Positions 35,424 through 42,949 of a stretch of 64,000 nucleotides of DNA are shown here, piece by piece. The stretch lies in the NCBI GenBank assembly GCA_021324915.1, contig JAJPIC010000004.1, forward strand, positions 116,894-180,893, given 5' to 3'. The notes under the pieces are model-generated. The model was not told where the DNA came from, ran no database searches, and saw only the letters and a list, made by a program, of their open reading frames with translations. The DNA is from Beijerinckiaceae bacterium (GTDB taxonomy: Bacteria > Pseudomonadota > Alphaproteobacteria > Rhizobiales > Beijerinckiaceae). How positions within the stretch are numbered: position 1 is the first letter of the stretch; every line of letters starts with the position of its first letter. The translations under genes were made by a program, and so were the position numbers.

Positions 35424-37244
35424 ATGGCCACGTTCCGCACTTTTTTCCACGGGCCGCTCACGGGCTACGAAATTACCTGCCTCAAATCCTTTAAGGACCA
35501 CGGTCATCGTGTCATCGTCCATAGCTATGATCCGCGCAGCATTCCGGATCTGTTCGAGGCGGCCGATGCTCAAGAGATTCTGCCGCGCGAGGAATTGTTC
35601 TGTTACCAAGACGGTCCAGGCAAGGGGAGCGTCGCGGCTTTCGCGAACATCTTCCGCTACGCGCTCTGCGCCACCTTCGGCGATTGGTGGATCGATTGCG
35701 ATGTCCTCTGCCTCTCGCCGGACTGGCCCGAGGATTTTGCGCAGATCATCGCAGGCTGGGAGCGCTCCGATTCCATATGCAATGCGGTGCTTCGCCTGGA
35801 CAAAGGGCTGGCCGCGACATTGGAGAACCGGGCGAAGGTTCTCGGCAAAGAGGTCAAATGGGGCGAAGCCGGACCCGTTCTGCTGACGGAATTGGTCAAG
35901 CAGGAGCGCAAGGAAAGCGAGATCCTTGCTCAATCGGCATTCTACGCGATCCCGATCGATCATTGGCATTGGTTCTATTCGGATGACCGCTGCAATGATG
36001 TCCTCCTAGAAACTCGAGACTCGCTTGCTGCGCATCTCTGGCACGAGTACGGGCGCCAGAACGGGTTCGACAAATCCGTTCTTCCGTCCAAGGATTCCTT
36101 TTTCGGGCACATCGTCGCAAAGCACGACACCGCACGCTTTTTCCGAAGCGAGGCTCAGGCGAAGCCGGAGCGCTCGATGACCCCGACCATCCCGATGGGT
36201 GCTGCGCGGAAGCTTCCTTTGCTGAGCTTCGTCATCGTCAACTACAATTACGGGCGGTTTCTGCGCGCTTGCGTCGAATCCATCATGACGCAAACCTACA
36301 GCAACATCGAATGCGTCGTCGTCGACAATGCCTCGACGGATAATTCGATGAGCGTGCTGGAGGATCTGACGCGCCGATATCCGCCTCTCAAGCTTCTTCG
36401 CAACGAAGAAAATATCGGCCAGACGGCGGCATGCGCGGCCGGGTTTGCGCTGACGCGGGGAAGCTATGTTGCATTCATCGATGCTGACGATTTCCTTCTC
36501 CCGAATTTCGCTGCGACCCATATCCGCACGCATCTGATCTTGCCCTACGGCGTCGGCTTTACATCCGCCGACATGCTGGAAATGGTCGGTGACGCGATTG
36601 TGCTCGGCCATCCATCCTATCTCGGCAAAGAGAAGTGCAAGCCGATAGACCCGGGAAGCCTGCGCCAAGTTCGCGACATCAGCGCCGCTTTGGCGACCGA
36701 TGAGCTGGAATCCGGTGAATTAGATGCAAAGCTCCGCAAGGTGGCCAAGTCGAACATTCATTGGGTCTGGTCGCCGACTTCGGGAACGGTCTATCGACGA
36801 GATGCGGTAAGTCTTTTCGTGAACAACCCACGATTGAGAAATCTCAGGTTCGCCGCCGACTGCTACTTCAATTATCCGATCAATGCCTTGTCGGGCAGCG
36901 TGCTGATCGAGAAGCCGCTCGCAGTGTATCGAATCCATGACAGCAATAATTTCACCGAACGAGCCAGTCTCGGCGGAATGGCCGGATACAAAAAGGAGGT
37001 GGAGGAAGGACGCCGAGCAGCGTTTTTCGCGCTGGAACATATGGTCGTCGAATTCGACTCCTTTTTTGCTCGGTCGCAGGATTTTCTGGATCTATGGGGC
37101 GCTATGCGGACGTTGCGGAGAAAGTCCGGCACTTTCAAATGGGAATTCGGCGAGCGCGCCTTATCTTTCGTCATGAAAGGCTATTTCCAAGGCGCCGTCA
37201 GATATCTTGGCAGACGATATGGATTGCGCTCCGACCGCCGATAG
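35424..37244 (+). CDS. Bimodular glycosyltransferase (GT32-like DxD domain plus GT2 domain)
   Basis: A 606-residue fusion. Residues 1 to about 245 look like a GT32/capsular-type transferase: FHGPLTGYEITCLKSFKDHG near the start and a DxD motif, D91-C-D93, in FGDWWIDCDVLCLS. Residues about 266 onward form a GT2 inverting transferase, starting LLSFVIVNYNYGRFL, with VVDNASTDNS and the D353-A-D355-D DAD site. A helical C-terminal region of about 120 residues follows. It probably builds surface polysaccharide or glycosylates an acceptor at the inner membrane; substrates are unknown. The ATG is preceded by GGAAGGGCC. No other polysaccharide genes adjoin it. Confidence 0.8.
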   Translation: MATFRTFFHGPLTGYEITCLKSFKDHGHRVIVHSYDPRSIPDLFEAADAQEILPREELFCYQDGPGKGSVAAFANIFRYALCATFGDWWIDCDVLCLSPDWPEDFAQIIAGWERSDSICNAVLRLDKGLAATLENRAKVLGKEVKWGEAGPVLLTELVKQERKESEILAQSAFYAIPIDHWHWFYSDDRCNDVLLETRDSLAAHLWHEYGRQNGFDKSVLPSKDSFFGHIVAKHDTARFFRSEAQAKPERSMTPTIPMGAARKLPLLSFVIVNYNYGRFLRACVESIMTQTYSNIECVVVDNASTDNSMSVLEDLTRRYPPLKLLRNEENIGQTAACAAGFALTRGSYVAFIDADDFLLPNFAATHIRTHLILPYGVGFTSADMLEMVGDAIVLGHPSYLGKEKCKPIDPGSLRQVRDISAALATDELESGELDAKLRKVAKSNIHWVWSPTSGTVYRRDAVSLFVNNPRLRNLRFAADCYFNYPINALSGSVLIEKPLAVYRIHDSNNFTERASLGGMAGYKKEVEEGRRAAFFALEHMVVEFDSFFARSQDFLDLWGAMRTLRRKSGTFKWEFGERALSFVMKGYFQGAVRYLGRRYGLRSDRR

Positions 37245-37382
37245 CGCGATGCCGTGCGGCGGTCATGCAACATGCCCGAAAAATCGCTTTAACGAGCGGA
37301 TTCGTGCTTGCCGAATCCGCGCCTGCGGGTTTCTTTAGGCGCGTTCTTATTGGTCGATTACTTCAGTCATTTCGGCATCCCA

Positions 37383-38234
37383 ATGCATTTCGAGCTGCGC
37401 TCCTATTTTCGACTACGCAGAGTGTGCAAGGCGCGCCGAAGCAAGCGACAATTGGGCAGGCGGGCAGCGCGTCGCTTTTTGCCGAGATTTGCGGTGCCCG
37501 CCTTGTTCTTCGCACAATGGGCCCACGCGGCGGACCTGCCGAATTTGAAAGAACCGGGGGCGGAGGCTCCCCCGGCCTTCACATGGACCGGATTCTATAT
37601 CGGCGTAAACGGCGGCTACGGGATCGATCATTACGCCTTCAACCAGAATTATCTCTCGCCGGCGGGATTCGAGCAGTCGTCGAGCGGGATCACGGCTTCC
37701 GGCGTGGTTCTCGGCGGCCAGGCCGGCTATAATTACGAAATCACCGGTCTGCCCCTCATCGACCACGCGGTGGTCGGCATCGAAGTCGATTCGGACTGGA
37801 GCTCGGTCAGGGGCACGACAACCATCGTAACGCCGCTCGCGACTTTGACCTACGGCGGCAAGCTCGAGAATTTCGGCACGCTTCGCGGGCGCATCGGCTA
37901 TAATTTCGACCGCTTGCTCCTTTATCTGACCGGCGGCCTGACCTATGCGACGAGCGAGGCCGATTATACGGTGAACGGCATCTCCGGCTCGTCCACCGTG
38001 ACGCGCACCGGTCTCTTCCCTCGGATCGGCGTCGCAGGCGCCGGAGCCGAATACGCGATCACCGATCATTTCGCGCTTCGCGCAGAATATTTGTACGATT
38101 TCAGCGGCGCGCGTTTCGTCCAATTCTATCCGACGCCGACGAGCCGAATTGGTTTTGGTACGCGCAGCATGTATCACATCGCTCGCATCGGCCTCGATTA
38201 TCGATTCGATTTTTTCGGATCCGGCTCGCAATAA
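37383..38234 (+). CDS. Outer membrane beta-barrel protein (RopB/Omp25-like)
   Basis: A 283-residue barrel protein. The mature region starts ADLPNLKEPG, then PPAFTWTGFYIGVNGGYG and repeating amphipathic strands, ending MYHIARIGLDYRFDFF, a typical C-terminal barrel strand ending in aromatic residues. The signal sequence is unusually long: about 50 residues from ATG 37383, with a basic stretch (RRVCKARRSKRQLGRRAARR) before the hydrophobic core, so a later start or a TTG at 37308 is possible. It probably lies in the outer membrane; no solute is predictable. Confidence 0.82.
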   Translation: MHFELRSYFRLRRVCKARRSKRQLGRRAARRFLPRFAVPALFFAQWAHAADLPNLKEPGAEAPPAFTWTGFYIGVNGGYGIDHYAFNQNYLSPAGFEQSSSGITASGVVLGGQAGYNYEITGLPLIDHAVVGIEVDSDWSSVRGTTTIVTPLATLTYGGKLENFGTLRGRIGYNFDRLLLYLTGGLTYATSEADYTVNGISGSSTVTRTGLFPRIGVAGAGAEYAITDHFALRAEYLYDFSGARFVQFYPTPTSRIGFGTRSMYHIARIGLDYRFDFFGSGSQ

Positions 38235-38245
38235 GCTTGCGCCCA

Positions 38246-38869
38246 TCAGGCTTGCGCGGCCGCGAGCTCAGCATCTTTGGCTTTGACACGCGCGACCGCA
38301 GGGCGCGCACCGATGCGCGCCGTGTAGGCAACGATGGCGGGCAGATCCGGAACGAGTTTCCAGCCGACCATATAGGCGAGCGACAAGCCCCAGAGGAGGT
38401 CGGCGGCCGAGAAGCGCTCGCCCAGGAGATACGGGCCTTGCTCGAGCTGTTTCGTCAGCGTGCCGAACATCGTTTCGAAATCGCCGTAGGGTGAGGCGCG
38501 CGGGGTCCCCGAGTCGCGCTTCAGCGCGCGATCCGTCATCGCCGGCTCGAAGCAACTTCCGTAGAAGGCCAGCCAGCGCAGATAGGGCCCGCGCTGCGGA
38601 TCGCCGATTTGAGGAGCGAGCCCCGCCACCGGGAAGAGATCGGCGAGATAGATGTAAATCGCGACTTGCTCGGTGATCAGCGACTCGCCGTGAACGATCG
38701 CCGGCACCTTGCCCATCGGATTGATGGCGAGATAGGCGGGCTGGCGCTGTTCGCCCTTATTCAGGTTGAGGACCCTGAGCTCATAGGGCGCGCCGAGCTC
38801 TTCGAGGAGGAGCAGAGTTCCGCCGGAACGCGCATTGGGGGCGTGATAGAAAATGATTTCGCTCGCCAT
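38246..38869 (-). CDS. Glutathione S-transferase family protein
   Basis: A 207-residue cytoplasmic enzyme. The thioredoxin-like N-terminal domain reads EIIFYHAPNARSGGTLLLLEELG, with NPMGKVPAIVHG and ITEQVAIYIYLAD as the glutathione-binding segments. The alpha-helical C-terminal domain includes GPYLLGERFSAADLLWG. Ser in ARSGG is the likely catalytic residue. It would conjugate or exchange glutathione on an unknown substrate. It converges with the barrel-protein gene at a 12-base gap. Confidence 0.92.
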   Translation of the reverse strand: MASEIIFYHAPNARSGGTLLLLEELGAPYELRVLNLNKGEQRQPAYLAINPMGKVPAIVHGESLITEQVAIYIYLADLFPVAGLAPQIGDPQRGPYLRWLAFYGSCFEPAMTDRALKRDSGTPRASPYGDFETMFGTLTKQLEQGPYLLGERFSAADLLWGLSLAYMVGWKLVPDLPAIVAYTARIGARPAVARVKAKDAELAAAQA

Positions 38870-39121
38870 GGCCTCGATTCCTCCTCGCTCTTGCGGATCT
38901 TTTTAGGATCGGGCGCAATTTTGTTCTTGTTATGTTCGTGGTTCTGCGATAAAGATTCCTCTGGGCCGAGCTTACGAAACTTTCATCTCCTCGAAATAGC
39001 GGCGTAAGTCATGCCGCGCCATTTTAGCGAAGAAGGATGCGCGCGCATCGTTCTCAAAGGTTTCGCGTTGTCCTGCTTGCCCATGCCAGGACTGACCCAT
39101 TTGGTTCACGGAGATGCTTAT

Positions 39122-40669
39122 ATGAATCAGCAGCTTCATTCCCAAAGCGAACAGGTTTCGCCGAAGGTTAAGCTCAAAAACCGTCGCTCGATCCGGGTCG
39201 TTCTGTTCGGCTCGGTGGCAGCCTTGGCCCTAGCCGGAGCTGTGGCCGGCAATGTTCGGGCGCCGTTTATGGCGCCGGCGCAAGCCGACACTCAGGCGGC
39301 CCTTCCCACAACCGCCTTCTCTTTTGCCGACGTCGTCGATCGCGTGCGCGGCGCTGTCGTTTCCATCAAGGTGAAGATGACGGATGCCAGTGACAGCGAA
39401 GATAGTTCGGACGTGCCGGGGCTTCAGCCTGGCGATCCGCTCTGGCGATTCTTCAAGAAATTCGGCGGGCAAGGCGACGCCACTCCCTTCGAATTCCACA
39501 ATGAAAAGCCGCATGTCACGCTTGCCCAGGGCTCGGGATTCATCATCAGCCCCGACGGCTATATCGTGACCAACGATCATGTCGTCGACAGCGCCACCGA
39601 AGTCACGGTGACGATGGATGACGGCAAGACCTATCAGGCGAAGGTCGTCGGCACAGACAAGAAGACCGATCTCGCGCTCGTCAAGGTGATGGATGCCAAG
39701 AGCAATTTTCCCTATGTCGGATTTTCCACGACGACGCCGCGCGTCGGCGACTGGGTCATTGCGGTCGGCAATCCCTTTGGTCTCGGCGGCACGGTGACGG
39801 CCGGCATCGTCTCCGCGCGCGGCCGCGACATCGGCTCGGGCCCCTATGACGACTACCTGCAGATCGATGCGCCGGTGAACCGGGGCAATTCCGGCGGACC
39901 GACCTTCAATCTTCAGGGCCAGGTGGTTGGCATCAACACGGCGATCTATTCGCCGTCGGGCGGCAGCGTGGGTATCGGGTTCGACATTCCGGCCGACGAG
40001 GCGCAGGGCGTCATCAATTCTCTGCGTCAACACGGGAAGGTGACGCGCGGCTGGATCGGCGTCGAAATTCAGCCCGTCACCGGCGATATTGCCGATAGCC
40101 TCGGGTTGAAGACGGACAAAGGCGCGCTCGTTGCCAATACGCAGCCGGATTCGCCTGCCGTGAAGGCCGGCATCAAGACCGGCGACGTCATCCTTGGCGT
40201 GAATGGCGAACCCGTCGAAGGACCGCGCGAGCTCGCTCGCAAGATCGCGGCTCTCGGTCCGAACTCCGATGCCAACCTGCTCGTCTGGCACGACGGTTCG
40301 GAAAAGACGGTCTCGGTGAAGCTCGGAACTCTGCCGAACGACCAGGAAGCCAAGAACGAGACCGGCCCGACCTCGCAGGGCGGAATGGACAGTTTCGGTC
40401 TCGCCCTTGCGCCGGCCGATTCGGTCCCCGGTGCGGGCAAGCAGGGTGTCGTGGTCACTGACGTAGATCCGAGCGGCGTTGCGGCGCAAAAAGGACTGAA
40501 GGTCGGCGACGTAATCCTCGAAGCCGGCGGCAAGACAGTCAGCCAGCCGAACGACGTCACCGACGTCATCAACCAGGCCAAGAAGGAGGGTCACAAGGCC
40601 GTGCTTCTGCGCGTCAAGAGCGGTGACGAAACCCATTTTGTGGCTTTGGCGGTCAACCCGGCGTCCTGA
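39122..40669 (+). CDS. degP: Do family periplasmic serine endopeptidase (DegP/HtrA)
   Basis: A 515-residue periplasmic protease-chaperone with an N-terminal signal/anchor (residues about 25-45). The catalytic triad is visible: His153 in IVTNDHVVD, Asp183 in KKTDLALVK and Ser257 in NRGNSGGP. Two PDZ domains follow, at about 290-385 (GWIGVEIQPVTGDIADSLGL) and 415-510. Start chosen at ATG 39122, giving a credible signal; the track adds 37 residues. It degrades or refolds damaged envelope proteins. The conserved order degP, response regulator, kinase, glnE appears here, but an intrinsic terminator separates degP from the rest. Confidence 0.95.
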   Translation: MNQQLHSQSEQVSPKVKLKNRRSIRVVLFGSVAALALAGAVAGNVRAPFMAPAQADTQAALPTTAFSFADVVDRVRGAVVSIKVKMTDASDSEDSSDVPGLQPGDPLWRFFKKFGGQGDATPFEFHNEKPHVTLAQGSGFIISPDGYIVTNDHVVDSATEVTVTMDDGKTYQAKVVGTDKKTDLALVKVMDAKSNFPYVGFSTTTPRVGDWVIAVGNPFGLGGTVTAGIVSARGRDIGSGPYDDYLQIDAPVNRGNSGGPTFNLQGQVVGINTAIYSPSGGSVGIGFDIPADEAQGVINSLRQHGKVTRGWIGVEIQPVTGDIADSLGLKTDKGALVANTQPDSPAVKAGIKTGDVILGVNGEPVEGPRELARKIAALGPNSDANLLVWHDGSEKTVSVKLGTLPNDQEAKNETGPTSQGGMDSFGLALAPADSVPGAGKQGVVVTDVDPSGVAAQKGLKVGDVILEAGGKTVSQPNDVTDVINQAKKEGHKAVLLRVKSGDETHFVALAVNPAS

Positions 40670-40755
40670 CGCCGAGGGCTCCGGAACCACGGTGATCTTT
40701 CTCCTCTCCGCCAGGCGTCGCATTTGCCCCCCGTCTGCGGCGCCGGTCTAAGGAG

Positions 40756-40798
40756 ACGGCAGGTCAGGGAGCTCCCGCTCCCGGCCTGCCGTTTTTTT
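40756..40798 (+). terminator. Strong intrinsic terminator after degP, abutting the response regulator start
   Basis: Arms ACGGCAGG and CCTGCCGT, with an inner GGGAG/CTCCC pairing, are followed by seven T. The hairpin ends 14 bases before the response regulator ATG, and that gene's AAGGGA ribosome binding site immediately follows the T-run. Confidence 0.9.
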
Positions 40799-40812
40799 AA
40801 GGGACGGCTTAT

Positions 40813-41505
40813 ATGTCTTCCATGCGGATTCTCGTCATAGAAGATGATCAAGAGGCGGCCCTTTATCTCGTCAAAGCTCTGCGCGAGGCAGGCCATGTCG
40901 CCGATCATGCCGCCGACGGACTCCAGGGCTACGACAAGGCGCGCGAGGGCAGCTATGACGTTCTCGTCGTCGACCGCATGTTGCCGAAGCTCGACGGATT
41001 ATCCCTGATCGGCGGCTTGCGCGTGCAAAAGATCGACACGCCCGTGCTGATCCTCTCCGCGCTCGGCCAAGTCGATGACCGGGTCAAGGGCCTGCGCGCC
41101 GGCGGCGACGACTACCTTTCCAAGCCTTTTGCTTTTTCCGAACTTTTGGCGCGCGTCGAGGTGCTCGCCAGGCGCAAGTCGTCCGGCACCGGCGAAGAGA
41201 CGGTCTATCGCGTCGGCGGCCTCGAGCTTGATCGCCTCTCGCACAAGCTCACGCGCAACGGCAAGGAAATCATCCTTCAGCCGCGCGAATTCCGCCTGCT
41301 GGAATATTTGATGAAACATGCCGGGCAGGTCGTCACCCGCACCATGCTCCTCGAGAACGTCTGGGATTATCATTTCGATCCGCAGACCAATGTGATCGAT
41401 GTTCATATCTCGCGGCTTCGCGCGAAGATCGACAAAGGCTTCGAGCCGCAGCTTCTGCAGACGATCCGCGGTGCCGGGTACATGATCCGTGACGGCCATC
41501 GCTAA
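40813..41505 (+). CDS. OmpR-family response regulator
   Basis: A 230-residue two-component regulator. Receiver domain residues 1-120 have phospho-Asp54 (DVLVVDRMLPKLDG) and the conserved Lys in YLSKPFA. The winged helix at about 135-228 has LTRNGKEIILQPREFRLLEYLM and NVIDVHISRLRAKI, a classic OmpR/PhoB fold. It resembles CzcR/FeuP-type regulators. An alternative start is MRILVIEDD, three codons in. The kinase gene overlaps its 3' end by 17 bases. Its start lies only 14 bases after a terminator, so expression depends on readthrough or an internal promoter. Confidence 0.93.
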   Translation: MSSMRILVIEDDQEAALYLVKALREAGHVADHAADGLQGYDKAREGSYDVLVVDRMLPKLDGLSLIGGLRVQKIDTPVLILSALGQVDDRVKGLRAGGDDYLSKPFAFSELLARVEVLARRKSSGTGEETVYRVGGLELDRLSHKLTRNGKEIILQPREFRLLEYLMKHAGQVVTRTMLLENVWDYHFDPQTNVIDVHISRLRAKIDKGFEPQLLQTIRGAGYMIRDGHR

Positions 41506-42949
41506 ACTCCTCCGCTCGACGGCGTTCAAGATTTCGGCCGCTTATCTCGTCGTGGCTGCGATCGGCGCCGGCCTCGTGCTCGCCCGCGCCGGCTGGCACG
41601 TCGAACAGCTGATGGATGCGCAGATTGCGCGCACCGTTAACAGCGATGTCGTCGACCTGGTCGACCAGTATCAGGATGGAGGCATCACGCAGCTCGTCCA
41701 AGCCGTTCAACACAGGTCCGAACAGCCGGGCGCTGGCCTATATCTTCTGACTACGCACGCCGGAGAGCCGATTGCCGGCAATATAGCGCGCTTGCCGCCC
41801 GGTGTGCTTGCCGAGCCGGGTCTCGTCGAGACCGACTATTTGCGCGACGGCGAGACGAGCGGCAGGCACCGTGCACTGGCGCGGATCGTCGCTCTGACCG
41901 GCGGCTTTCGTCTCCTCGTCGGGCACGACATCGACGAGGCGCTGCGGCTACGCCGTATCTTCGCGGGCGCGCTCGTCACCTCGCTCATCTGGCTGGTCAT
42001 CATCGGCACGGTCGGCGGGCTCTGGATCGCGCGCCACGTGCTGCGCCGGGTCGATGCGATCACTGCGAAATCGAAGACGATTGTCGCAGGCGACCTTTCC
42101 GGCCGTCTGCCGCTTGCCGGCACCGGGGACGAGCTCGACAGGCTCGTGATGAATCTCAATTCGATGTTGGACCGGATCTCGGTCCTCCTGACCGGGATCC
42201 ACGAGGTGTCGGACAATATCGCGCATGATTTGAAAACGCCATTGACGCGGTTGCGCAGCCGTGCCGAACAGGCCCTGCAATTTGCGAATTCTCCGGAAGA
42301 TTACAGGCAGGCGCTAGAGAAAGTCATCGAGGAATCCGACGCGCTGATCCGCGTTTTCGACGCGCTCTTGATGATCGCGCGGGCGGAGGCCGACGCCGGG
42401 CCGGAAGGCATGGTCGATTTCGATGTCGGCGGCGTCGCGCGCGATGTCGGCGAGCTCTACGAGCCTTTGGCGGAAGAACGCGGGGTCGCTCTCTCGCTCG
42501 ATATCGAGCCGGCGCTCATTCTCCACGGCAGCCGCGAGCTCATCGGTCAAGCGCTCGCCAATCTCGTCGATAATGCATTCAAATACGGCGCATTGGATGC
42601 CGGCGAGAGACAGGCCGAGGTGGTTCTGGCCGCCAAGCGCCTGGGCAAAATGATCGAAATCAGCGTTGCCGATCGCGGTCCCGGCATTGCGCCTGCCGAT
42701 CATGCGCGCGTGCAGGAACGTTTCGTGCGGCTCGAAAATTCTCGTTCGCGGCCGGGCTCCGGGCTCGGGCTTTCGCTTGCGAGCGCGGTAGCGCGCCTCC
42801 ACAAGGGCACATTGCGTTTCGAGGACAATCATCCCGGTCTCAGGGCGGTGCTCGCTTTGCCGTCGGCAGCGACGCAACCGCCGAAACTTGCGCCGCCTGT
42901 AAAGCCCGCGGCGGTCCTGCAGGAGAATCATGCCGGCAGCGCTTCATGA
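41489..42949 (+). CDS. HAMP-domain sensor histidine kinase
   Basis: A 486-residue inner-membrane kinase, the partner of the preceding regulator. Two membrane helices at about 10-32 and 158-180 flank a periplasmic sensor domain of about 125 residues. A HAMP domain follows (WIARHVLRRVDAITAKSKTIVAGDLSGRLP), then HisKA with the phospho-His in ISDNIAHDLKTPLTRLR, and the ATPase with NLVDNAFKYG, DRGPGIAP and GSGLGLSLA. The start is GTG at 41489 inside the regulator gene. The stop overlaps glnE by 20 bases, so regulator, kinase and glnE form one operon. The stimulus is unknown. Confidence 0.93.
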   Translation: MTAIAKLLRSTAFKISAAYLVVAAIGAGLVLARAGWHVEQLMDAQIARTVNSDVVDLVDQYQDGGITQLVQAVQHRSEQPGAGLYLLTTHAGEPIAGNIARLPPGVLAEPGLVETDYLRDGETSGRHRALARIVALTGGFRLLVGHDIDEALRLRRIFAGALVTSLIWLVIIGTVGGLWIARHVLRRVDAITAKSKTIVAGDLSGRLPLAGTGDELDRLVMNLNSMLDRISVLLTGIHEVSDNIAHDLKTPLTRLRSRAEQALQFANSPEDYRQALEKVIEESDALIRVFDALLMIARAEADAGPEGMVDFDVGGVARDVGELYEPLAEERGVALSLDIEPALILHGSRELIGQALANLVDNAFKYGALDAGERQAEVVLAAKRLGKMIEISVADRGPGIAPADHARVQERFVRLENSRSRPGSGLGLSLASAVARLHKGTLRFEDNHPGLRAVLALPSAATQPPKLAPPVKPAAVLQENHAGSAS

